Shown here: positions 42,868-53,185 of the stretch, one piece after another | Layout: every line of letters begins with the position of its first letter | Numbering within the stretch: position 1 is the first letter of the stretch | DNA from: Verticillium longisporum | Taxonomy: Eukaryota > Ascomycota > Sordariomycetes > Glomerellales > Plectosphaerellaceae | Reading direction: 5' to 3' | DNA: 64,000 nt | Assembly (NCBI GenBank): GCA_019188255.1 | Contig: JAETXT010000002.1 | Location: forward strand, 1 to 64,000 | Translations under genes and position numbers: made by a program | Notes under the pieces: model-generated | What the model saw: the letters and a program-made list of their open reading frames with translations, nothing else | What the model was told of the DNA's origin: nothing | Databases searched by the model: none

Positions 42868-43580
42868 AGCATATGCTATTTGCTGTCGTCATACAATTTC
42901 AGATACCAGCGACCTCAATGGGCATGTCATTTAGGAAAACACAACAGGTATGCGATGTCGCCGAATCAGTCAGGTTGGATGACCTCGCACAGCAGCTGTC
43001 TTGATGGTGCCTACCAAAATCACATTCATTACAATCCAGAAATGTTCTAAGTAGAAATGCTGACGCGGCGGGCGTTCTGTGCTACACACCCACAAGCATG
43101 ATGGGCCACGGAGCAAGCGGTCTTTCGGGATGTTGCTCGACTTTTTGGGGCGAGTACGCGTTCCTCTCGTCTCATGCCAGCTGTCAGGCACTTTTTGATT
43201 CGGCCATCGGTATTTCTGAGGCAGCAGAGCTCATGTTGGCGCATGCAATCTGGATGCAGACCTGCTGCCGGTGCTTCTGCTGTGGTGGTGACCGCACAAC
43301 CCCAACCGTGTCCGTGTCGATCACAACCGTCGGAGAGGTGTTAAAGGACTGGAACCTGCCGCATTCCAAGACCAGCGTCTCTTCATTTGCCTTTATGCAT
43401 GGCCCAGATCTCTCGACGCGCGAAAATGACATTGTCACACGTTCTGGTGGCTTCCAGCCTCATCACAATGCAAGGTAGCCACCCCTGGAAAAAGCCCTGC
43501 TCCAAACTGCTTGAAGCTAGATGATGCCTCAACTGTTCATACTCACATATTCCTCAGCATACACAGTGAACGCCTTCAAC
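42868..43580. other. Intergenic, no gene seen
   Basis: The promoter of the cytochrome b561-like gene should lie here. I looked for upstream exons encoding a DOMON domain, which often precedes b561 in fungi, and found none. Confidence 0.5.
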
Positions 43581-44376
43581 ATGCCAGGACGGTATCACGA
43601 AGAGCAGGGCTCTGATGGGTCAGACTCAGGTGGTGGCTCTGACAGCTCGGGCTCCCAGAGCTTATCCGATATCATGTCATCATCATCGTCGCAGTTCGGA
43701 TTTGCGGGGTTCGATGTCGAACGTGCATCGTATCTGCGAACGGTACACGGAATCCTCGCCCTGGTCGCATTCGTTGCCCTCTTCCCACTCGGAGCCGTCC
43801 TGATGAGGCTGGTGCCGGGGCGCATGTCGATTTGGTTTCACGCCGTCACACAATTGGCCGCTCTAGCCTTGTTCATCGCCTCGATTGGCTTAGGTGCCTA
43901 CCTTGTAAATTTGGTTCAGGATGGAGGGTTTCCTCTTGTAAGTGAATCAGTTGCTGAGGACGTTCACGGTGAACACACGTGCCTGACTCTGGTAGCTCGA
44001 CGACGACCTGGTGGTCGCTCACGTTGGTATCGGGAGTGCGCTGGGCGTGGTCTTCATTCTGATGCCAATCATGGGCTACTTACATCATCGTTACTTCAAG
44101 AAAGTTGGGCGCCGAACCGGCTGGTCCTACCTACATTTGGCAGGCGGAAGAGTGGGAATCACGCTTGGCATCATCAACGGAGGCATTGGGCTGGCGATCG
44201 CAGGGGCAGAGACCAGGTTCAAAGTTGCATATGGCATCGTGGCCGGCATCGTTTGGGTCGCGTGGATGGCCACAGCGACCATCAGCGAGGCGAGGCGCAA
44301 CCGTGGAAGGAAGCGTACTGGCAGTGAGCCAAAGTATGGCCGTACAAGGCGCGCTCGTGTCCACGAGACATCTTGA
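43581..44376 (+). CDS. Cytochrome b561-like transmembrane protein
   Basis: Membrane haem protein, 245 residues if it starts MPGRYHEEQG at 43581 (in-frame ATGs occur 20 codons upstream). Exons 43581-43937 and 43996-44376. A Ser/Asp/Gly-rich N-terminal tail leads into five or six helices, including HGILALVAFVALFPLGAVL, FHAVTQLAALALFIASIG, HVGIGSALGVVFILMPIMG and GGRVGITLGIINGGIGLAI. His residues at the ends of consecutive helices fit the b561 haem-ligand pattern. No DOMON domain is attached. The 3' end lies only 30 bp from the stop of the convergent NUDIX-IF2B gene, so their 3' UTRs must overlap. Confidence 0.75.
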
Positions 44377-44406
44377 ATAATTCCGAGTTCGAAGCTTCGT
44401 CTTCGT

Positions 44407-45992
44407 TCACGACTCGGCAAAGAGCCGGTCCGCCTGCTGTTCAATCAGATCCGCCTGTTCTGCCACCATCCCTCGCGTCAACTCTCCGTCCTCGGATATA
44501 TAGGTGGTGATCAGATCGGAAGACACCCATTCAAAATAGACATTTTTGATCACGACCTGGCCTGCAACATCATTGTCCGTCCCCTGGTCCCATGCTCTCT
44601 TTAGTTCTGCCACATCGTTTTCCTCTGCGTGGCCAGGCGCTGCGAATGGAAGTATCTTCTCTCGCTCCGAAATCACAACCACCTGCACGCCGGGTGAAAC
44701 ATGTCGAGCGCTGAGGACGGCGGGCAAGGAGCCAGTCTTGTTGCTGACGTCTCCTTCTCTGCTGATGAGGTCAGCGCCGAGGAGCACAATGTCAACTCCC
44801 TGGCTTGCAATGGCGGCTGATGCATCAGAGTATACGGTAATGCGGACAGCATCACGCCGTCCCTTCGTTGGGTCTTGAGCGCAGGCGGCTAATCTGGAGG
44901 CCATTTGCGCGCCTTCGAAAAGTGCCCGCGACTCCAGCACGCGAAGGTCAAGAGGAATATCTGTCTCCTGGACGATCATCTGCAGCGACTCAAATATGGT
45001 GGAACTCGATGACAGAGTGAGAATCTTGACCGGGCTCTTCGTATCGGGCCGGGCTCTTTCGAGCACCGATTGGAGAGAATTCGCGAAGGACCCAATGGTG
45101 GCTGCTCGTGCTTCGGAATACTGGTCGAGCTGTTGCGTGATGGAATCCAAGAGAGTAGCTTCAACCACGTTACTCGCGAATTGCTGGACCTCTCTCTCGA
45201 CAATCGTGAGGGCGCGAACGAGAACATTCAAAATGGCGGCACCCATGCTCTCGCGGCCATTCTTCCACAGGTGCCAGGCCGCGAACCTCGCATTCCGCCA
45301 CCAGACATCGATGTTCTCGCCATGACCGAGGGCAACGATGTCCTGGAACACTCCGAGGGCTCTGCCGGCCAGCTGCCTTGCGCCGCTGCTATGATCGTCT
45401 TGGAGCATAAGCAGGCCTTCTCGCAAGATCTTGCCCCTCTCTTCGCCTAGGTCCATCTCGAACCAGACGCGTCGTAGGCTTTTCGCGAGGAACGGCACGC
45501 CTCCAAACGACTCATCATCCGTGACGCCAAGGGGGTCATGCCAAGTCCAGCCTTCGTTCTCCCAATCCAGCTGAATGCAAGACTCATCTCGGCCGTCCTT
45601 GAGATGGAAAGCAAACGGATGGACCGTCCATATGCGACCGACCCCCTCGTCTGTGAACGAGTAAGGCTTTCCCTGACGAAAGAGGTTCAAGTGCGCCGGC
45701 GTCAATGTTGTCTCTTCCTTGATCTCGCGCCAAACAGCGGCGATGGGCGATGCATCAGTCTCCTCGATGCTGCCAGCAATGGGTCCGAGTCGATGCCTAT
45801 ATTATGAGACTTTAATTAGTCGGTCGTTCGCCTGAGACCTCAAGAGAGATATGCTTACTGGTAAGCTCGCACTTTGGCGCTTCGTCTAAAGAGGGCGACT
45901 TGCGGTTTCGCCGAGGCGGAGAATCTGAATAGGAAGCACGAAGCGACCGACCGTGCAATCAGTCCTGCCTTCGCGGGGGGCGACATGGTCAT
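44407..45992 (-). CDS. NUDIX hydrolase fused to IF-2B (eIF2B/MtnA-like) domain
   Basis: Two exons, 45992-45859 and 45796-44407, give 507 residues. The join VRAYQ-HRLGPIAGSIEET completes a NUDIX box GSIEETDASPIAAVWREIKEET (consensus G-x5-E-x7-REUxEE-xGU, with some deviations). The C-terminal half is an IF-2B/eIF2B-alpha Rossmann-like domain: KILTLSSSSTIFESLQ, RVLESRALFEGAQMA, ITVYSDASAAIA and VDIVLLGADLISREG, ending with VYFEWVSSDLITTYISE. The family contains eIF2B regulatory subunits and sugar-phosphate isomerases, so the substrate is unknown. A metabolite-repair or nucleotide-sugar role is speculative. Confidence 0.85.
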
Positions 45993-46524
45993 TACAGGAC
46001 TTCGATCACGACACGCATTTCTGTAGATGACGTCGAGCGCGAATGTGATGGTACTGTCGGATGTCGACCACTTGTGTCATCAGCCACGGCTGTGACGACA
46101 CAATGCACCTTTACAGTGTTGAAATGACCTGTCACACGGATGGACCCTGACACACGTTTCACGACTACTCGACGCACTCATCATTCGCCCAACGTCAACA
46201 GGCCCCTTCACGATTCCATGTTGTCATGTCAGCTGCGAGTGTAGTATCTCCAGTTGAGGAAATGAAAATGCTCTTTTGATGAAGTGACCCCAAAGTTTTA
46301 AAAAACAAAATCTCATAATGCCTGACTCCCGTATTTTGGCTGCGCCTGGGCAACCCCTACCAATCAATACCATGATCAATCGACGCGCATCTAACCTGCC
46401 TTGACTGTCGGATGGACGTCCTTTCAACATCGCCAGGCTCTATATGAATTGAAAAGAAAAGTTCCGCGCCCTCATATGACCCTAGTGCTTCTTGTGCAAG
46501 AAAAGAATTATTGTGTTCGTGATA
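45993..46524. other. Intergenic, no gene seen
   Basis: Contains the promoter of the NUDIX-IF2B gene and the 3' flank of sidA. No further structure recognised. Confidence 0.55.
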
Positions 46525-48321
46525 TTAGACCGAGCTTGTCTCGGACTTGGACTGCGAAGGGAAGATAGAATCAACAATCTCGCCGGACCTCACGGCAAGC
46601 ACGGAAAGCAAACTGTCGCTTAGCTGAAGGCGATTATTAGTATACTTGGCACAATCGAATCGGAACATGTGAACTTACGCCGTGGGTGGCCTCGCAGCAG
46701 CCCTGCAGCCAAACACCAGCATCAGGGGCAATGGCGCCAGGCGCATAGCGGATCTTGTAGTCGCGTCCGACTTCGAGCTTCCTCGAACCAGAGTCGACGT
46801 TACCCTCGGAGATCTCCCATCCATCGACCTGCTCACGCGGGCCAGAGCTCACGGGCTGAGTCTCGGGAAGAAGGTTCCAGCTGTCGCGCAGCATGTCAAC
46901 GTGTGCATTGCGCTGGTAGCCGGTAGCAGCAATGATGAGGTCGACGTCGAGAATTTCCTCGCTGCTAGGCCCCTGCTCAAGGAACTCATCAGTGATGCCG
47001 CTCTGGTTGAAGCTGTCCTCGATACGTCGCACGTGCAACTGAAGCCTGTCGGACTCCTGGTTGCCCTCGTTGACGCTGACGATGCTCCTTCCGTTGAGGA
47101 TGCGGTGAGGCCACTGGCGCTCATCATCGCCGTACTCGCGCTTCTGGTCGTACATGACTTCGTAGAGATGCTCAATGAGTTCGAGGCGAACGACGCCATA
47201 GTTAGTCGCCTTGGCATCCTTGATGAGAGCACGGCGGTATTGTTGGGAGCGGGGGTACAGGGAGTCTGTGTAGGAGGGGTTGAAGATCGAGTTGACGCTG
47301 CGACAGTGTCTATTAGCCAATCGAACGGGACTGAGGGCCAGTGTGCTGTGCATGGAACTTACAAGGGAGAGTCGTCGCTCGGCTTCAAGAACTCGGAGCG
47401 CATGACGAGCCACGTCTTTGAGTTGGGGTACAGCTTCTGAACATTGTTGAAGATCTCGGCAGCGCTCTGGCCAGCACCGACAACGGCAACGCGGTAAGGC
47501 GCCTGAGTGTTCTTGAGAATCTCGGGCACCTGGTGAGCGTACTGTGAGGAGTGAATGACCTTGGGGCTAGCAGCGGGAAGGCTCTTCGGAATCAGAGGCC
47601 GTCCACCGGCGGCGATGAGAACGTTCCTCGCTTGGACAGTGGTGACCTGGCCTGTTTTGGCATTGCGCGACTTGACAGTGAAAGTCTTGACAGCGCCCTC
47701 AGGCTGGGGGTTGGGCGACACCGACACGACCTCACGCTGGTATTGCACAACGTCGTCAAAGTGAGAGGCGCACCAGCGGAGGTAATCTTCATACTCGACT
47801 CGCGAGGGGAGGAAGGTTCCCAGGTTGGTGAACTCAACAAGACGGCCAGCGTGTTGAAGGTAGTTCAAGAAGGTAAAGTGGGAGCGGGGGTCGCGCAGCG
47901 TAGCCATGTCCTTGATGAACGAAATCTGCATCTTGGCTCCAGGAAGCAGCATGCCGGCATGCCACGCGAAACGAGGTTGCTTCTCGAGGAAGAGGACCTT
48001 GGGCTTCTCAGTGGCGTTAGGGACGAGTGGGTTGCCGGCGGCAAGGTTGTCGTGCATGGCGACAGCGACTGCCAGACTGGCGGGGCCGAAGCCAACGCAG
48101 ACCAGGTCATGAAGCTCACTGGGGTCGGTGGGCTGAAGGTTTGACTTGAGGGCGCGAGAGGCTTGTGTGGGAGCAGTGTGGCCGTTGCCGTTGCTGGTGC
48201 CGTTGAAACCGTTCACGGCGGTGCTGTTCTGGACGGCCCCGCCATTGCTGAAAGCCGAGAAGCTCTGGATGGCTTCAGAGGCCTCTGTGGTGCTCATGGG
48301 CGTATCGAGATGAGGAGACAT
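46525..48321 (-). CDS. sidA: L-ornithine N5-monooxygenase (SidA)
   Basis: FAD- and NADPH-dependent enzyme that hydroxylates the side-chain nitrogen of ornithine, the first committed step of hydroxamate siderophore synthesis. Three exons, 48321-47363, 47297-46679 and 46623-46525, encode 558 residues. The FAD-binding motif is [18 protein letters not shown], followed by the substrate region [20 protein letters not shown] and FTFLNYL. The NADPH motif is [14 protein letters not shown], and the late motif [12 protein letters not shown] is present. Splicing gives [19 protein letters not shown] and a C-terminal [20 protein letters not shown], both typical. It is divergent from the siderophore NRPS gene; iron repression through GATA sites in the shared upstream region is likely. 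Confidence 0.96.
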
Positions 48322-49831
48322 GTTGAGCGGGAATTAATGACAAATGTGGCCGGTGGTGCGGGTCGAGCGGCGTCTCCGGTGATTTGGCAGGCAGGTTCAA
48401 GCTAGCTTCCTATCGTCGCAACGAATGACAAAAGCTTCCAGGCTCTGGGCGGACTGCCAACGAACTTATGCGGAATCGAAGAATGTGCTGCTAGGCGCCC
48501 AACACTCGAATAGACGACTCAAGGTTGGTTATTCGACTAGAAGTATTGGCCAAATGCGTGAGGTGGTAAAGTTCCAGACGCGCAGGCGGGTTGTCTGGTG
48601 ACGTAGATGAAGTGGGTAGAATGGGGTAGTCAGGTATGTGTGAATGTCAGCGACGGGTAGCAATGCTAAGGACGAGGAGGGAGGGAAGAAAATAGATGGA
48701 ATAAGAAAACAGACGGGCGACCTGAGGGGTAATATGTAGTGCAGGTAACTGACGAAGACACAATAGAGTCATCTTAACTTTCACCACCATGGGGAGACGA
48801 GGGTCGCCGTCGCTGGCGGGGGGGGGGGTGTGGGGCATCGCACGAGGTTCATCATGGACACCGTCGGAGTTGCGACGACAAGCCGAGCGCATTAGGACAG
48901 CCGATCCGCATGGCATCTTTTTTTTTTCTTCCTTGCCTCCTCTCTCTCTTCTCCTCTTCGGTCTACTCACAATATGACTGCACTCACACCCGTGCCCACA
49001 CCCCCCTGCGGTTCGTCGGGACGACATGTCAGGCTAATGGGCGCATAGCTGCAGCGTCTCATCGCCATGAGGCAGGTGGTGTGCAGAAGACGACCCAGAT
49101 GCAGTTGAGCTCGGCTTCAGATGCCCTCCTTTGACGTGGTGATGAGGGGCGGCAGGGTTTCCGTCGTCGTTCGAGTAGCGCCCAGGACAGGGGGTCTTCA
49201 GGGACCACTGTACGGCAGTAAGGAGCGATGTCCGGGTAGTCCCTGCTTGGCAGCTGGCCATTGGGTAATGGCGAGGCTTGTGAGAAAAAAGTAAGGGTCG
49301 ATGTTCGGCATGTGCAGTGGATCGGGAGAAGATCAGTGCTTGTGCTGAGTCCCGAAAGCGACGATGGTGTGTGTGTGTGGCTCGTCTGTAGTAGGTAGGG
49401 CCTTGTTCCTAGGTAGTACGCCTCCCAATACGTAGCGGTCTACGCACGCACACAATTGCTATGCTGGATGACGTTGCGGCCGTCTTAATATTGCTGTGAT
49501 CGCCTCGGCGGCGGCCAAGTGTGGCTGGGCCTTGCCAAGGGAAGAAGGCGATAGCCATTATGCATCAGCCCTCGATGGTACATACAAGAGGGTATGAACC
49601 ATCCTCAGCAGCAGTCCTCGGTCGTGTTCGGCTCTGTAAGTGGGAAGATGCAATTACGGAGCGCTCCTCCTGCTGCTGCTCCTCCTCGGCGCCAGCGAGG
49701 CCTGGAGCATGCTGCGGGTAGTCAAGGGCTTGAAGAATCTGCAAGCGAGGCCCGTGATGCCATGTTGAGGCTGGATTGCAGGGGCCCCTTGGACAGATCC
49801 GCCGCGAACTCGAATTCGGGGTTATCTTCGG

Positions 49832-49840
49832 ATCTGATAA
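49832..49840 (+). promoter_or_regulatory. SreA/Fep1-type GATA site
   Basis: ATCTGATAA matches the extended iron-regulatory GATA consensus ATCWGATAA on the plus strand, about 1.5 kb upstream of the sidA ATG. A second GATA core (GTTATC) sits 11 bp to its left. Confidence 0.65.
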
Positions 49841-50255
49841 GATCCAATCCAGGGTCTGACGCGGGGGCTGGCTGTGGTCTCACGGGCCCCGTTGAGCTGG
49901 CCTCCATGTCGTTGTCGTGGCCGGAGACGGGATGGAATGATCGGCAGGATTGGAAGCTGGGCCAGAAAATAAGAGGTGGGGCAGAGGGAAACTAGAGAAC
50001 CAAAGTGACCACATAAAACGAGGGCCCAAGACGCGCCGGTCAGCTCCGAGAGCGGAGAGTAGTATCCAGGACTGGGCACAAGCGCGAGGATGTGCCGGAA
50101 AAGACCTGAATGAGGCATGGCCTTCGTGGAGCTCGTAGGGTGACGAGACGATGAGATGGCGAGGTGACGATGTGCTTGCTCGCGGTGGAAAGTGGTTCGG
50201 GTGCCACGAACCCCATGATTGGATGGAGAGTGGATCAAGTGGGGGTGAGGGAATT

Positions 50256-50274
50256 TTATCTGATGATCTGATAA
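50256..50274. promoter_or_regulatory. Palindromic pair of SreA/Fep1-type GATA sites
   Basis: TTATCTGATGATCTGATAA holds two perfect ATCWGATAA sites in opposite orientation, separated by one base. It lies about 1.9 kb from the sidA start and 2.9 kb from the NRPS start. In Aspergillus and other fungi this motif binds GATA repressors that silence siderophore genes in iron-replete cells. Confidence 0.7.
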
Positions 50275-51577
50275 GATCAGAGGCGCGAGGGCTGGCAAGG
50301 ATCACACGGCACAGGCCAGTCTGTGGGTAAGACCTCGGCCGATGGAAACTTCCCTTTCGCCCTTGACCGCAGTGCAAACTCGGAGCCGTCAAGCCAGTTT
50401 CATCATGGGCCGGCAAGAGTGTGAAAACTCTGATCCATGCCGCCTGCCCCTTCGCCCAGGCATCGTGCCAGTTGCTCCTTCTCCTCGTCCCGCTCCCTTC
50501 GTCGCATTCCCTAGGTACCTACCTGCCTCTGTTACCCCGACCAGACCTGATCATCCCGCCGCCACGCACTACCGTAATTGACTTTGAACTGTTCACGCCC
50601 ACTAGACGCCGAGTTGCCCTTGCCTTGCTGCGAGTATTCAAACCCGAAAACCATCAACACCCGACGTTGACTTGATCCCGTACCTTGGTGCCTTGGGTCC
50701 CTCAAGAGAGGAGAGCAATCTCATCCGATACCACTACGCTCTTGGCACATACTCACCTAGGTCCTCAGCACTGCAGTTGACTGAGCTGGTGTACTTCTTT
50801 CGCTTCATCCCGCATTGGGCCACAGGATTGAGTTTGGCCCTGCGTCTTTCGATCGACCGCTCCACGGCCCCAAGGCTGCCAGGGTCTGGGCCAGACGACA
50901 TTTTCGCTTCCATCGTCACAGTTCTTGTCATCGCAGTTGTTCATACCTTACTTAATGGACCCGTCAACGACATCCGCTCTCCTCTTCCGCCGCGCTCCGC
51001 CCCCCACTTGCCCACCACCAGGCTCGACTCTTGGATGGCACCTTGGCCGATTTGAGCAGTTCAACCGGCGTTATGCACCCACATCCTGTCTACTGCAGAG
51101 TGGGATGGCCGTGGTGACAACCCCACCCTCTCTCTTTTCTTCAAGTCACATGCAGCCATCACTTCCAGCCTTCCGGGTTCCATGCTCCCATATCACGTAT
51201 TCCAGAACCCGTCATGGCGCCATCCCTCCTCGTCTCTTGGTGTCACATCTCATGTTCCGACGCCTACGACGAGCTTGTTTCCTGCCTCCTGCAGTTCTTC
51301 ATCAACGGCGCGTTAGAACGTGTCACTTGGCACACACTGGCCCGTTACACGAGGAATCTAGACAGCCCTCCCGATTCAGGACCCTTGGTAATAACGGCAA
51401 CTATTTCTTCGTTACGGCGCAAAAACTTGGTCTCCTTCGTCGCCTACTGTGCGAGGTTTCCCCATAGTTGCCTCAAACGAGGCTTGACGGACACTTCCCT
51501 CATATACCCTGGCGCTTGTCTCGGCACCCGACCTCCGCGATCATTGACCTGCTCGGACGTCGGAGCCCGAGGCCCAG

Positions 51578-51791
51578 TGTCAGGACCTGAGGGAGGTATG
51601 AGACCAACAGGGGATCGCCTGTTGTTTGATCGTAGGAATCAAGAAGAGAGGACCGAGCGCAGTGAGGGAATAGTTATAAGAAAGGTCAACGGACTAAGAT
51701 TTAGAGAAGGGTATCGATTATTCTATCTTCCTAGAGACCCCCAAGAGACCAACAGTTGAACCCTTCACTCGTTGCACAAGACTCCTTGACA
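51578..51791 (+). mobile_element. Solo LTR with 5-bp target-site duplication
   Basis: A 214-bp element begins TGTCAGG and ends CCTTGACA, so it has TG...CA ends with short imperfect inverted repeats. It is flanked directly by CCCAG at 51573-51577 and CCCAG at 51792-51796, a perfect 5-bp duplication as left by LTR-retrotransposon integrases. An inner inverted repeat CAACAGG/CCTGTTG lies at 51605-51624. No internal retrotransposon sequence is adjacent, so it is a solo LTR produced by LTR-LTR recombination. A diverged second copy lies at about 1895-2096. Confidence 0.85.
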
Positions 51792-52441
51792 CCCAGTGTC
51801 CTCCCTGCTCCAGTGAGCTAGTTACTTGCCCTGACCGAATGGCACAGTAAGCACTTTGCAAAGAGGGGTATCAAGTCGGCTGAAGCATCAAGCGATGACT
51901 CGTAGGCTGGCAACAGGTGGAAAGCTGACTTTTTTACCTAATCACATTTCATCTCCTGTTGTGTCTCAAGACAGTTGCTCCCAGTGAAGCCAAGTAAATC
52001 TGTCTATCCAGAGCTCAGCGCACTTCTGGCAGCCGCGCCCCTTAGAAGTCTTCAGAGCCTTCCCGACACATGTTTTGTTCCGACTGCCCTGACCAGCCAC
52101 ACCCCCGGTTGATGACGACATAGATCGCTCGAGTGGCAAGCCTCGTTGGTTACCCAGCAATCGCGTCCCTCACCAAACGGTGGTTGCCCCTCTCAGCCTT
52201 ACGACCCTGCGTCAAGGAGATTACTGACTGGCGTGTCCGCTGCTCAGGCATGAGCCTAGCTGTCGCTTGATCGTACATCCTGGCCTGGAAGTAAGTCTTT
52301 TAACTCTATCTTGGCCCTGTCAACACGGTAAAATCTGCTTTCCTCCGGACCAGAGGCGCGACTAAATAGTCAGCATCCGTTAAGCCCCAGCACAGCCCAA
52401 CCGTCGGACGAGCTTCGTCCCTTGCACCCAACCCGCGGGAC

Positions 52442-52531
52442 GGCGCGAAACGCAGTTCCGTTAGCCGCCTGATGCGTCTTCTCTTACAATCCTCTTATAG
52501 ACTTTGACACGGGTTCGAATCCTCGTCGCCA
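52442..52531 (+). tRNA. tRNA-like sequence, probably a degenerate gene
   Basis: A perfect B box GGTTCGAATCC (52512-52522) is followed by CGTCGCCA, a plausible 3' acceptor strand. About 60 bp upstream is an A-box-like CGCAGTTCCGTTAGCC, a spacing that fits an intron-containing tRNA. The 5' acceptor side (GGCGCGA) pairs only partly with the 3' side, the T stem has mismatches, and no 7-base anticodon loop can be drawn with confidence. It is more likely a mutated tRNA than a working one, and the amino acid is not assigned. Confidence 0.35.
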
Positions 52532-53185
52532 CAGGCTTGACCTCCCCTTTCGATCAGGGACGGCACACGGTCTGCGTTGCATTGCAGTAACCCCTTCTAC
52601 AACAAGGTCGACGAATCAACGATCATTGATTGCATCATCTACGTCGACACTCAAGCGTCTCCAGCGGCAACGTCGAGCTCTTCGCGCGGTTTTATCCCCA
52701 GGTTGGTCCACGCTGAGTAATCGCTGGCCTGTGAGAGGCTGGCGAGTCTCCAACGTCGAGCATCCTCCCCTGTTAGATGATGCGCATGTGTTCACCCCAG
52801 CACATTGAGCTTGCAGCTAAGCCCTGAATCTGTCAATCACCTCAAAGATAATTGGCTGCCACGACGAGTCGCTCGCCTTGACCTCGTTGCACAAAGCTGG
52901 TACCTGGTCCAATCTCTACAGATCTGGCGCCACTTTCGCTGTGCTAGCTTTCCCACGCTCTCCCCCGCTACCACGGCACCGCGATCTACTCTGCTAGACA
53001 CTTTGCAGCAATGCGAAAGCGTGATCCGCGTTACATGCAATCCTTGGCTCTCACCTACCAGGTCGGTTTCGCTCAATACATCGCATGAAGCTCACGGCAT
53101 TATAACCTTCCCGGCTACACCAGTGCCGCTCGGATTTTAGTAATCGCCATATCTTTTCAGGGGGATAGTCTTCAAGCAGTCCAAC

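Larger units (their letters stand above)
48322..53185. promoter_or_regulatory. 4.9-kb divergent control region between sidA and the NRPS gene
   Basis: No supportable protein gene lies in this interval. It contains three perfect ATCWGATAA sites, a solo LTR, a tRNA-like remnant, a poly-G run near 48818 and a T run near 48918. Both flanking genes belong to one pathway and start outward from it, so it is the natural place for shared iron control. The segment right of the LTR (51.8-53.2 kb) holds only short ORFs. Confidence 0.75.

Noticed and set aside
43098..43478. ORFs on both strands upstream of the b561-like gene
   Set aside because: Tested as possible DOMON exons or a separate small gene; no DOMON motifs and no suitable splice sites in phase.
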